Program-made: the position numbers and the translations under genes
Notes under the pieces: model-generated
The model's database searches: none
Told to the model about the DNA's origin: nothing
What the model saw: only the letters and a program-made list of their open reading frames with translations
NCBI GenBank assembly: GCA_012840225.1
Contig: DULU01000098.1
Span: 1 to 64,000 of the forward strand
DNA length: 64,000 bases
Origin: Bacillota bacterium
GTDB taxonomy: Bacteria; Bacillota; Limnochordia; DTU080
Direction: 5' to 3'
In this document: piece after piece, positions 9,179 through 17,800 of the stretch
Numbering within the stretch: position 1 is the stretch's first letter
How the letters are laid out: each line of letters begins with the position of its first letter

Positions 9179-10969
9179 ATGAGCATCACGGTGGGCATCG
9201 ATTTGGGCACTACCAATTCGGTAGTAGCCGTCGTCGGCGATGACGGCCGGCCGCACATTCTGGAGCACAAAGGGGAGCGCATCATCCCCTCCGTGGTGGC
9301 CGTCACTGAAGGCGGCGAACTCCTGGTCGGCGAAGAAGCCCGCAATTACCTGCTCGTGGATCCGGACAATGCCGTGCGCTCGGTGAAACGCTCCATGGGC
9401 AGCGACAGGCGCTTCACCCTGCAGGGCAAATCCTATTCCCCGCAACAGATATCCGCCCTGATCCTGCGCAAAATGCGGACGGTGGCCGAGGCGGCCCTGG
9501 GGGAGCCTGTCAGGAGAGCCGTGATCACGGTACCCGCCTATTTCACCGATCAGCAGCGCATCGCCACCAAGGAAGCCGGCGAGCTTGCCGGCCTGGAAGT
9601 GGTGCGCATCATCAATGAGCCTACCGCCGCGGCGCTGGCCTATAGCGCCGGCCGGGACATCGGACAAAAAGTGCTGGTCTATGATTTGGGGGGCGGCACG
9701 TTCGATGTCTCCCTGGTGCAGATCGACGGCAGCATGGTGGAGGTGCTCGCCACAGCCGGGAATAATCACCTCGGCGGAGACGACTTCGACCAGCGCCTGG
9801 TCGATCAGGTAGTGGATAACTTCAGACGCCGGCACCAGATCGATCTGCGCGCCGACAGCCACGACCAAAGCAGCCGCCTGGTCCTGGCCAAGCTCCTCAT
9901 GACGGCGGAAGAGGTGAAAAAGCGCCTGTCGGACTTTCCGGTGGCCAGCTTCCACCAGCCGTTCATCATTACCAAAGACGGCACGCCATATCATATTGAA
10001 GAGGAAATAGCCCGCCACCGCTTTGAGGAGGTGATCGGCGATCTCATAAAAGAGACCTTGACCTGTGTCGACCAGGTCCTGCGGGATGCCAAATGCCGGC
10101 CCAGACAGATCGACAAAATCCTCCTCGTGGGCGGGTCGACCCGCATTCCCTATGTCAGGAAGCGCTTGACCGAGCACCTCTATCAGGAGCCTTTCGGGGA
10201 GATCAATCCCGATGAATGCGTGGCTTTGGGTGCCGCCGTGCAGGCAGCCATCATAGACGAGAGAAAGGTGGACGCCATCCTGGTGGATGTGACGGCGCAT
10301 TCCCTGGGCATCGCTACTGCCGCTATTGTTGCTCCCGGCCGGGTGGTGGATGATGTCTATAGCGTCATTATCCCCCGGAACACAGTCATCCCCACAGAAA
10401 AAGCCGAGATGTATGAAACTCTCCACGACAACCAGAAGGCGGTGGAGATACCGGTTTATCAGGGCGAGGAACCTGTGGCGTCCCAAAATGAGCTGCTGGG
10501 CGAGTTCACGCTGGAAGGTTTGCCTTTGCGGCCTGCCGGTGAGGTGAAAATTCAGGTGAACTTCGCCATGGACGTAAACGGCATCCTGCAGGTGACGGCA
10601 AGAGAGCTCACGACAGGCAAAGCGGCGGAAATCACTGTTAGGGATATGCGCCGGAAGATGGACTCATATAAGAAAGCTGAGGAAGAGGCGGCCATTTCTT
10701 CCTTCTGGGGAGACGAGATGGTTGAAGTGATGGAAGAGATGGATGAAATGGCCAAAACCAAGGCTCTCCTGGAGAGGGCCCGGGAGTTGCTGGCCCATGT
10801 CTCCGGAGAAAAAGCGGACGAAGTGCAGTCCCTGATAGCCGAAATCGACGCTATATTAAAAGAAGATGAGCCCGACCTGGAAAGCCTGGGCGATCTGGAA
10901 GATGAACTTCTCGACATGTTGGAAGAGATTGATGAAGACGAAGGTGAAGATAGTCAACAACGCAAGTGA
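9179..10969 (+). CDS. dnaK: Hsp70 chaperone DnaK
   Basis: A 596-residue Hsp70. Its phosphate-binding motifs are GIDLGTTNSVVAVV (residues 6-19), VLVYDLGGGTFDVSLV and ILLVGGSTRIPYVRKRL. The substrate-binding beta domain contains LLGEFTLEGLPLRPAGEVKI and DVNGILQVTA. It ends with a helical lid and a very acidic tail. The tail lacks the usual Gly-rich linker, and the protein is slightly shorter than housekeeping DnaK, so it may be a second, specialised paralogue. ATG 9179 has GGAG upstream. Last chaperone gene of the TPR / J-like / GrpE / DnaK set. Confidence 0.9.
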   Translation: MSITVGIDLGTTNSVVAVVGDDGRPHILEHKGERIIPSVVAVTEGGELLVGEEARNYLLVDPDNAVRSVKRSMGSDRRFTLQGKSYSPQQISALILRKMRTVAEAALGEPVRRAVITVPAYFTDQQRIATKEAGELAGLEVVRIINEPTAAALAYSAGRDIGQKVLVYDLGGGTFDVSLVQIDGSMVEVLATAGNNHLGGDDFDQRLVDQVVDNFRRRHQIDLRADSHDQSSRLVLAKLLMTAEEVKKRLSDFPVASFHQPFIITKDGTPYHIEEEIARHRFEEVIGDLIKETLTCVDQVLRDAKCRPRQIDKILLVGGSTRIPYVRKRLTEHLYQEPFGEINPDECVALGAAVQAAIIDERKVDAILVDVTAHSLGIATAAIVAPGRVVDDVYSVIIPRNTVIPTEKAEMYETLHDNQKAVEIPVYQGEEPVASQNELLGEFTLEGLPLRPAGEVKIQVNFAMDVNGILQVTARELTTGKAAEITVRDMRRKMDSYKKAEEEAAISSFWGDEMVEVMEEMDEMAKTKALLERARELLAHVSGEKADEVQSLIAEIDAILKEDEPDLESLGDLEDELLDMLEEIDEDEGEDSQQRK

Positions 10970-10986
10970 AAGGATGTTCGGCAGCC

Positions 10987-11970
10987 ATGACATCACGTCA
11001 GATTATTTTGGATAATATCACTCACAATAACCCTGCCCGGCCGGGATTGAATTTCGGCCGGAACCGGATGAACGACTTTGCCGGTTGCGGCCTGGGACCC
11101 TCGGCTATTTGGAAACAGGAAAGATGGGTGGAGGGTGATGTGGAGTATTACACCGACGAATGGGGTAATATCTGGCACCGCCTGGTTTATGGCTGCAAGG
11201 GAGGGGAAATCTTCCGCCCGGCTATTGAGGATTGGGCGCAACTGCGCGACCTGCGGATACCCGATTACGACAACCCGGACCGTTACACGCGCATGCAGGA
11301 GATTTTCAGCCGGAATCCGGACAAATTCCGGCTGGCGAGCCTCCCCGGATGGGTTTTTGCCATCTCCCGCTACCTGCGCAAAATGGAAAACTATTTCGCC
11401 GATCTGTACCTGGCCCAGGATGAGATCAACGAACTGCATGAAATGGTCACCGCTCTCTTGGAGAAAGTGATCATCCGCTGCGCTCAGGCCGGTGCCGACG
11501 GCGTTTTCTTCTGCGAAGATCTGGGCACTCAGGAGCGGCTCCTCATCGGCCCCAAACTCTGGCGGGAGATGCTGGGACCACACTACCGGCGCCTGTGCGG
11601 GACGGCACATAAACTGGGCCTGAAGGTGCTCATGCATTCCTGCGGCTATAACTGGGAACTGCTCGACGACCTGATCGACAGCGGAATCGATTGCTTCCAG
11701 TTCGATCAGCCGGCGCTATATGACCAGACGCTCTTGCCGGCCAAGTTGAAAGAGCGCAAGGTAGGACTTTGGTCGCCGATCGATATCCAAAAGGTGATGC
11801 CCACCGGCGACCGCCGGCTGATAGAAAGCGAAGCCCGCCGTATGGTGGAAACATATAAAGGCGGGCTGATTCTGAAGAATTATGGCGATCTTCAGGGTAT
11901 CGGCGTAAAAGAAGAATGGGATGACTGGGCCTATTACGCCATACTGGATGCCATCGGCATCAGCTATTAG
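10987..11970 (+). CDS. Uroporphyrinogen decarboxylase family protein
   Basis: A URO-D/cobalamin-methyltransferase type TIM barrel of about 327 residues. Visible family features are FCEDLGTQERLLIGPKLWREMLGP, KVLMHSCGYNWELLDDLIDSG and the C-terminal GGLILKNYGDLQGIG. Proteins of this branch found among sugar-catabolic genes are usually not haem enzymes, and their substrate is not established. ATG 10987 (AAAGGA 12 nt upstream) is preferred over GTG 10966, which overlaps the dnaK stop. The stop codon overlaps that of the convergent sulfatase by 4 nt. Confidence 0.82.
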   Translation: MTSRQIILDNITHNNPARPGLNFGRNRMNDFAGCGLGPSAIWKQERWVEGDVEYYTDEWGNIWHRLVYGCKGGEIFRPAIEDWAQLRDLRIPDYDNPDRYTRMQEIFSRNPDKFRLASLPGWVFAISRYLRKMENYFADLYLAQDEINELHEMVTALLEKVIIRCAQAGADGVFFCEDLGTQERLLIGPKLWREMLGPHYRRLCGTAHKLGLKVLMHSCGYNWELLDDLIDSGIDCFQFDQPALYDQTLLPAKLKERKVGLWSPIDIQKVMPTGDRRLIESEARRMVETYKGGLILKNYGDLQGIGVKEEWDDWAYYAILDAIGISY

Positions 11971-13460
11971 TCGGTTTTCCGCAGGAGGCCTGGGGATGCT
12001 GGGAGGCCGCCAGAGGGGTCTGAGGGGGTCTGAGAGGCCTGCCACGGCACCTCGCCTCCCTTTTGTATATGCCGGCGCAGCCTGGCCGCTAGTTCCCTCA
12101 CTACTTCGGGGCATTTTCCGGCCACGTCTTGCGTCTCCAAGGGGTCGTTTTCCATATCGTAGAGTTCCAGTGGGCCGAACGGGCTGTCCTGAAGGAGCTT
12201 CCAACGCCCGAGCCGCAGGGCTTCAATGGTTTTTCCGCCATAGGTCTCCCCGCCTTCCCGGCGCACAAAATAAAATTCCCGCTCCTCTTCCCGCTCCTTT
12301 TCCTGCCCCTCTTCCACTTCACCGGTCATTACCGGCAGCAAGCTCCGGCCGTCGATACCGGGCGGGGGAGCGATGCCGGCGACTGCGGCTATCGTGGGAT
12401 ATAGATCCATGGTCATTCCGGGTACGGTGGTGCGGCTGCCGGGAGTGATACGGCCCGGCCAGCGGGCGGCCATGGGGACACGGATCCCGCCTTCATATAC
12501 ATGACCTTTTTCACCGCGCCAGGGACCATTGTCGGCTCCCCGCCGCAGCAGTCCGCCGTTGTCGGAGGTGAAGACGACAAGGGTGTTTTCCTCAAGGCCG
12601 GTGCGCTTAAGGGTGGCTAGCACCCGCCCGATCCCGGCATCCAGATGCTCCAGCAAGGCCACCATGCGCCGGCGCTGGGGCGTCATACCGGGAGGCATAC
12701 CGGACTCCCGCTTCTCCACCCGCTCCAACCATTCGGGAGGCGGCTGGATGGGATCGTGGGGAGCGTTATAGGCGAGATAGAGGAAAAACGGCTGGGCCAC
12801 ATGGCGATGGCAACCGCAGGCACAACTGGAGCCGGAGCTGTGGCCGGAGCCGGGACCGTGACCTGAACCGGGGCTGTGGCCGGAGCCGGAGCCGTGACCG
12901 GTGCGATTCCGGCTCAGGAGGCGGCTCCGCTCCTCAAGATATTCACAGGCCCAGTCGGTAAAAAGGTCAGTGGCGTGACCGGGAGGATCGATCTCCTCGA
13001 AATTCTGCCGCATGAAATTATGCCCGCCGCGGCGGTGGGTCCAATAATCATCCATCATATCGCCCAAAAAGCCGCGGAAATAGTGAAAGCCCCGCTCATT
13101 GGGCGTATTCGGCGAGCTCAAGCCCAGGTGCCATTTGCCGATGAGGGCGCAGTGATAGCCTGCCCGACCCAATAGCTGCGGCAGCAACAGGACTTTGGGA
13201 GACAGATACCCCCAACTGTTTTCCGGGGTGTGGCGAATGACGCCCGGTACCCCGACCCGGTCAGGATGGCAGCCGGTGAGCAGAGCCGCCCGTGTCGGCG
13301 AGCAGACGGGACTGTTGGCATAGAAGTTATCGAAAGTGATCCCTTCATTAAATATAGAATCGATGTTGGGCGTCTCTATGTCGGGGGTGCCAAAGGCGCT
13401 GTAATCCGCCCGCCCCTGATCGTCGGTCAGGATGAGCAAAATGTTAGGTTTCATATTCAT
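11967..13460 (-). CDS. Type I sulfatase (formylglycine-dependent), no signal peptide
   Basis: A 497-residue arylsulfatase-type enzyme. The metal ligands sit in ILLILTDDQG (residues 7-16). The formylglycine site is CSPTRAALLTG with Cys at residue 53. Further family motifs are GKWHLGLSS and DNGGLLRRGADNGPWRGEKGHVYEGGIRVP (given as two overlapping elements: DNGG and GPWRGEKGHVYEGGIRVP). There is no signal peptide, so it probably desulfates imported oligosaccharides. A Gly-Ser-Gly-His repeat followed by a Cys/His cluster interrupts the fold at about residues 204-242. No sulfatase-maturating enzyme is in the window. It follows the M19 dipeptidase gene in the same direction. Confidence 0.9.
   Translation of the reverse strand: MNMKPNILLILTDDQGRADYSAFGTPDIETPNIDSIFNEGITFDNFYANSPVCSPTRAALLTGCHPDRVGVPGVIRHTPENSWGYLSPKVLLLPQLLGRAGYHCALIGKWHLGLSSPNTPNERGFHYFRGFLGDMMDDYWTHRRGGHNFMRQNFEEIDPPGHATDLFTDWACEYLEERSRLLSRNRTGHGSGSGHSPGSGHGPGSGHSSGSSCACGCHRHVAQPFFLYLAYNAPHDPIQPPPEWLERVEKRESGMPPGMTPQRRRMVALLEHLDAGIGRVLATLKRTGLEENTLVVFTSDNGGLLRRGADNGPWRGEKGHVYEGGIRVPMAARWPGRITPGSRTTVPGMTMDLYPTIAAVAGIAPPPGIDGRSLLPVMTGEVEEGQEKEREEEREFYFVRREGGETYGGKTIEALRLGRWKLLQDSPFGPLELYDMENDPLETQDVAGKCPEVVRELAARLRRHIQKGGEVPWQASQTPSDPSGGLPASPGLLRKTD
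12827..12905. repeat. In-frame 12-bp-type tandem repeat inside the sulfatase gene
   Basis: Degenerate GGAGCCG/GTGGCCG units encode repeated GSGH, GPGS and SPGS elements in the sulfatase. Normal sulfatases have no such loop. Confidence 0.6.
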
Positions 13461-13503
13461 ATCGGCTGTTCTGCCGCAGCTCGGCAGCCATGGCTAAAAG
13501 TGG

Positions 13504-14766
13504 CTACCTGCTCTCTTCTGCAGCCCGGACCACCCGCAGCACATTCCCTCCCAATATTTTCCTGATGGTTTCGTCGGAATGGCCCCGCTGCACCATGCCG
13601 ACGGTAAAGAGCGGCCAGTTCGTCCAGGATAAGCTTTGCCTGGCCGTGGCGGCGGTTTCCTGATCGGGATAGGTATATTCCTGGGCACCGGGCGGCCAGA
13701 ACCCTTCCCAGCGCGGGCGTTCCCGGCGGGTGGGCGGTACTTTTTTCCTTTCGGCAACAGTTTGCCTGGACACATAAGCCACATCGGTGCCGATGGCCAC
13801 ATGATCGGGACCGAACTTTTTCACTATATAATCGATGTGATCCAGGAAGGCGTTGATATCCCCGCTGCGGCCCAGAAAAGCCGGAATGCAGCAAATGCCC
13901 ACATAGCCCCCGGTGTCGGCGATGGCTTTGATCACTTCATCAGGCTTGCAGCGGATATGATGATTGACGGCGGCGGCTCCCGAGTGACTCGCCACCATCG
14001 GCCGGCTGGAGACTTGCGCTGCCTCCAGGCTGGTCCGCCACCCGGAATGAGCCACGTCGACGATCACGCCCACCCGGTTCATCTCGGCCACCACCGCCCG
14101 GCCGAAATCGCTCAAGCCGGCATTGCCCGGCTCGGAGCAGCCGTCGCCGATCATATTGCGCCGGTTATAGGTGAGATGCATCATGCGCACGCCGAGCTGG
14201 TAGAAAATTTTAATGTAACCCAGCTCTTCCTCCAGGTTATTCCAGCGCTGCAGCAGGGGCACGCCGTTGGCACTCATAAAGAGGCAATGCCGGCCTTCGG
14301 CTTTGGCCCGCTCGATATCGGCGGCACAGGTAGCCCGCAGCAAAAAGGAGCGCATCTTGTCGGTAATATAGGTGTAGCGCGCCAGGCGCTTGATGATCTG
14401 CATAGGGTCCTGGCTTTCCACGCCGGCATTCTGAAATATAGCCGTGACGCCGGAGGCTTCCCAGGCTTCTTTAAACTCCTTTTCCTCCAGAGGGTCGTCG
14501 GCCTGGCGGGTCATCGTCATGTTTTCGGTGAGATCCTGCAACTCGGCAGAGGTAGCCCCTGCTTCGATAGCTGCTTTGAGAGCCTCCCCGTCCACCGCGG
14601 CCCTGGGACAGAAACCATACGACTCAAACACCAGGCTTTCCCGGTGCAGGGCAAGGCCGTGCTCAAGTTCTTTGCGGGTCGGCTTCAGAATGCTCAACCC
14701 CGCCTCCCAGGCTTTCCGGATGACCTGATTGTCGCTTTCCAACAGTCCGGCATTAACCTTGGCCAT
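13504..14766 (-). CDS. Membrane dipeptidase (peptidase M19) family protein
   Basis: A renal-dipeptidase-like TIM barrel of 420 residues. Conserved segments are LGVRMMHLTYNRRNMIGDGC, VIVDVAHSGWRTSLEA, PMVASHSGAAAVNHHIR and HVAIGTDVAYVSR. The two His of VAHSG and ASHSG fit the second metal site. The N-terminal HxD metal pair of classical members is absent, since the corresponding stretch reads LVFESYGFCPRA. This places it in a divergent subfamily whose substrate may not be a dipeptide. The start ATG has GGAGG 10 nt upstream, and the gene lies 43 nt upstream of the sulfatase. Confidence 0.8.
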   Translation of the reverse strand: MAKVNAGLLESDNQVIRKAWEAGLSILKPTRKELEHGLALHRESLVFESYGFCPRAAVDGEALKAAIEAGATSAELQDLTENMTMTRQADDPLEEKEFKEAWEASGVTAIFQNAGVESQDPMQIIKRLARYTYITDKMRSFLLRATCAADIERAKAEGRHCLFMSANGVPLLQRWNNLEEELGYIKIFYQLGVRMMHLTYNRRNMIGDGCSEPGNAGLSDFGRAVVAEMNRVGVIVDVAHSGWRTSLEAAQVSSRPMVASHSGAAAVNHHIRCKPDEVIKAIADTGGYVGICCIPAFLGRSGDINAFLDHIDYIVKKFGPDHVAIGTDVAYVSRQTVAERKKVPPTRRERPRWEGFWPPGAQEYTYPDQETAATARQSLSWTNWPLFTVGMVQRGHSDETIRKILGGNVLRVVRAAEESR

Positions 14767-14801
14767 TTTATTCCATCCTCCATTCTTCTAATACAATAGA
14801 C

Positions 14802-14860
14802 AAAAAAAGACCCGGGCTGTCCTGGGCGTGAAACCAAACCCGAAAACAGGCAGCCCGGGT
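14802..14860 (-). terminator. Rho-independent terminator of the PL6 gene
   Basis: A perfect 10-bp stem, ACCCGGGCTG with CAGCCCGGGT, is followed on the minus strand by a run of seven T. It sits 18 bp after the stop of the 1936-residue protein gene and separates it from the dipeptidase-sulfatase unit. Confidence 0.75.
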
Positions 14861-14877
14861 GAGTATTCGGCACTCCG

Positions 14878-17800
14878 TCAGTTCAATCCTTGCAGCAAGA
14901 CCTCTCCGATCTGCAGATCGGCGGGCGGCATCCGGTCTCCCGCCACCATCAGTTTGAAAAAGTTGATGCTGGAGACGGGGGTGGAGATGGCCCCGGCTGT
15001 GCCGGAAGCAACATCGGCGGTGAGGACGAGGCGCTCCCAGCCGGCAGCCGTCTTTCCTTCCGAGCGGATCTCCCATGTGGACTCCTGGTAGCTATGGCCA
15101 TCGGCAGAGAAGGCGAGGGATAAAGCCTCCCGGACCAAATCCGCCCGGCGGGTGAAAATGGTCACCTCGGCCTTCACCAGATTGGGAGTCTCCCAGACCA
15201 GGTATTCGTCGGTAGCCTTGGTCCGCACCAGGCGCTCCTTGTCGCCGGAGAAATCCTCAGGCCGGTCGACGGCAAACTGCCATCCGGAGGACATAACGTC
15301 GGCTTTGATGCGCTTCAGCATCCCGAAAGCGCCCCAGTTCAGCGGAGGCTCCAGGTCGTCTTTAATCTCCCATAACCGGGCGATGGTGAAGGAGGATTCC
15401 CTCCTTGAGACTCCGCCGTCCGCCCGCTCCACCTCTACCACCAGCCGGTGCCGGCCGTCGGCAAATGGTGCCGGGTCAAGCTGAAGATCGCTCGGCAACT
15501 CTCGACCGGAGAAGAGCAACTGCTCCCCGGCCGTGATGGCGATATTCTTGATCGCCTGGGTAGGAAGGTGGAGGCGCACGTCGAGGGGCACGGGCTGGTT
15601 CAGCTTGTCGGCCGGTGACGGGTTCGTGATGATGATGTTTTCCACCTCAAAGGAGAGCTCTCTCCGGTCTCTCAGCGCCCCGCTCTCTGCCGTCACCACC
15701 AGCTGATGCTCTCCTTCATCAAGCTCACCATGATTTATGGTGAATACGGCCGGGAATCCGGAGCCGCTATACATTTCTTTGCCGTCGATATGGGCTTTCA
15801 CCGTCAGGCTACCTGCGCCGGCGGCGGAACCGAACGCCAGGCCGTCAATGCTGATAACCACCGGCCCCTGGTATTTGACAGTGCTCTTGGCCGCGCCGGG
15901 AGAAGGGTTCAGGCTTTCCCCCTCAATAACCTCCATGGCGGTGATATAAACGCCCGCCGGTTCGGAGGAGGCTGGAGAGCCGGAGGAAACCGCGGCACTA
16001 GAAAGGGTACCGGCACTTGCCAGGGCGGTGGGAGCATATGGTCCTACCTTATCCGCCGTGAGAGGGCCGATGAGCAAAGGCCGCCCGCTATATTCGAAAC
16101 AGCCCACGTCCGGACGGGCATCTCTGGGCTTGCCTTCGATGTCCGCATCGAGATAGGCAAACGTCGCCCCGCCGGCATCAACGAGCGGGCTGTTCTCTGC
16201 CGGGAAATACACCTTATCCAGTCCGCTCGTGAGGGCGGGATCGCTCACCTTGATGATCCCGGCCTCACCGGCAGCCTCCGTCCCATATAGGGAGAGCACC
16301 GGTCCATGGACCAGGTTGCCCGACCAGCTCACTCCCGGCAAAGCGAAGAGGACACTGCTTTGGCGGCTGAACATGGGCTCATATACCCTGGTGTTATAAA
16401 ACAGGTTATTGGCGATCACGGTATTTAGCGGCTCCAGCGGATAAGTATCCGGTCGATGCTGGTAGGCTAGGTGAGTGTTGTTGTCGACGAAGGTGTTGTG
16501 CACCACCTCGACCCGGTTCAACCTGATGTAGCCGGTTTCGTCCAGAGCCGCCACATCATCGGCATTACCACTTCCCAGCGTGACCGCCTCCCGGGTCAGC
16601 CCGGCGAAATAGTTGTTATATACCTTTTGATCTTGCCCATAGATGCGCACGCCGCCGGTACCCGGTTTGCCGTTCCCGAGAAAATAGTTGCCATAGACAC
16701 TGTTGCGGTCGCCGTAACGGAGGGTAATCGCCCCTTCGGTTTCGAGGACGGTATTGTAACGAATGATATTGCTGCTGTTCTTTATGGAGATGATCTCCGA
16801 GCGCTCCCCGTCCGTCCTCTCGAACAGGTTGTGTTCAATGATGGTATGGGAGTCGATCTGCGACTTGTAGCGGGTATTACCAATGCGGATGGCTTCGCCG
16901 CCGTTTTGTCCCAAGGTGGCCATATCTTTAAAATGATTGTGATCGATCAGGGTATGGCGGGCCATGTCGTCCTCCTCGAGGTTGTTGCTTACATGGAGGA
17001 CGATAAAGCTCCCAAGCTGCTGCTTGTTCTCAAACAGGTTATGGTCGATGCGCACATGGGCTATATCCTGTCCCTGGAGGCGCACCCAGTTCTTCGTCCG
17101 CAGGAGGCCGGGTTGCTCGGTGAGAGCAAAATGATTGCCCGTCACCCTGATGTGAGAAGAGGAGGCACCGATGATCACCGCGCCGGTGACCCCTCCGGCT
17201 GATGAGGGCTCGCCGGTGGTGGTGAACTTCAGACCCCGGAGGATCAGGTGGCGCGATTTTTCGATGACGAAGAGCAAATTGCCGGCGATTTCCGCCTTGC
17301 CGGTGTTCTCGGCGGCAATGATGATCGGCTGCTCCTCGGTACCCTGTTTGCCCGAGATGACGATAACCTGATCGCCGGTATAGGTCCCGTCGGCCAAAAG
17401 GATGGTGTCCCCGGCCACGGCGTCTTCTATCGCCTCAAGCAGCCGGGCGGTGTCAGACACCCGGATCACCCGGCCGGACTTGGCAGAGAGAGCAGAAGGA
17501 GCAGGGGCGGAAGCCAGGGAAGACTGCGGCAAGGCGCTGATGATCACGTCATCGAACCAATAACCCATGGGTCTTGTTGGTGCGGGATAACCGATGGCTT
17601 CAAACCCCAACGCCTGAAGGACAGTCACCTCCGGATATGCCCGCTTGACATAGGGGCGGATATCAAAGACCAGGTCGTGCCACTCGTTGTCAGCCACCAG
17701 GCGCATCAGATTGGCTGAAGCCGGCAGACCTCTGCTCTGCCGGGCAGAATCCGTCATCGCCACCCAGATGCGGCGGGTTCCCTGCACCGAGGGGAAAGCT

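Noticed and set aside
9152-10486. 444-codon frame antisense to dnaK
   Set aside because: GC-biased shadow of a clear Hsp70 gene; no ribosome binding site and no recognisable motif.
13636-14799. 387-codon frame antisense to the M19 gene
   Set aside because: Shadow frame; the M19 protein motifs are clear on the minus strand.
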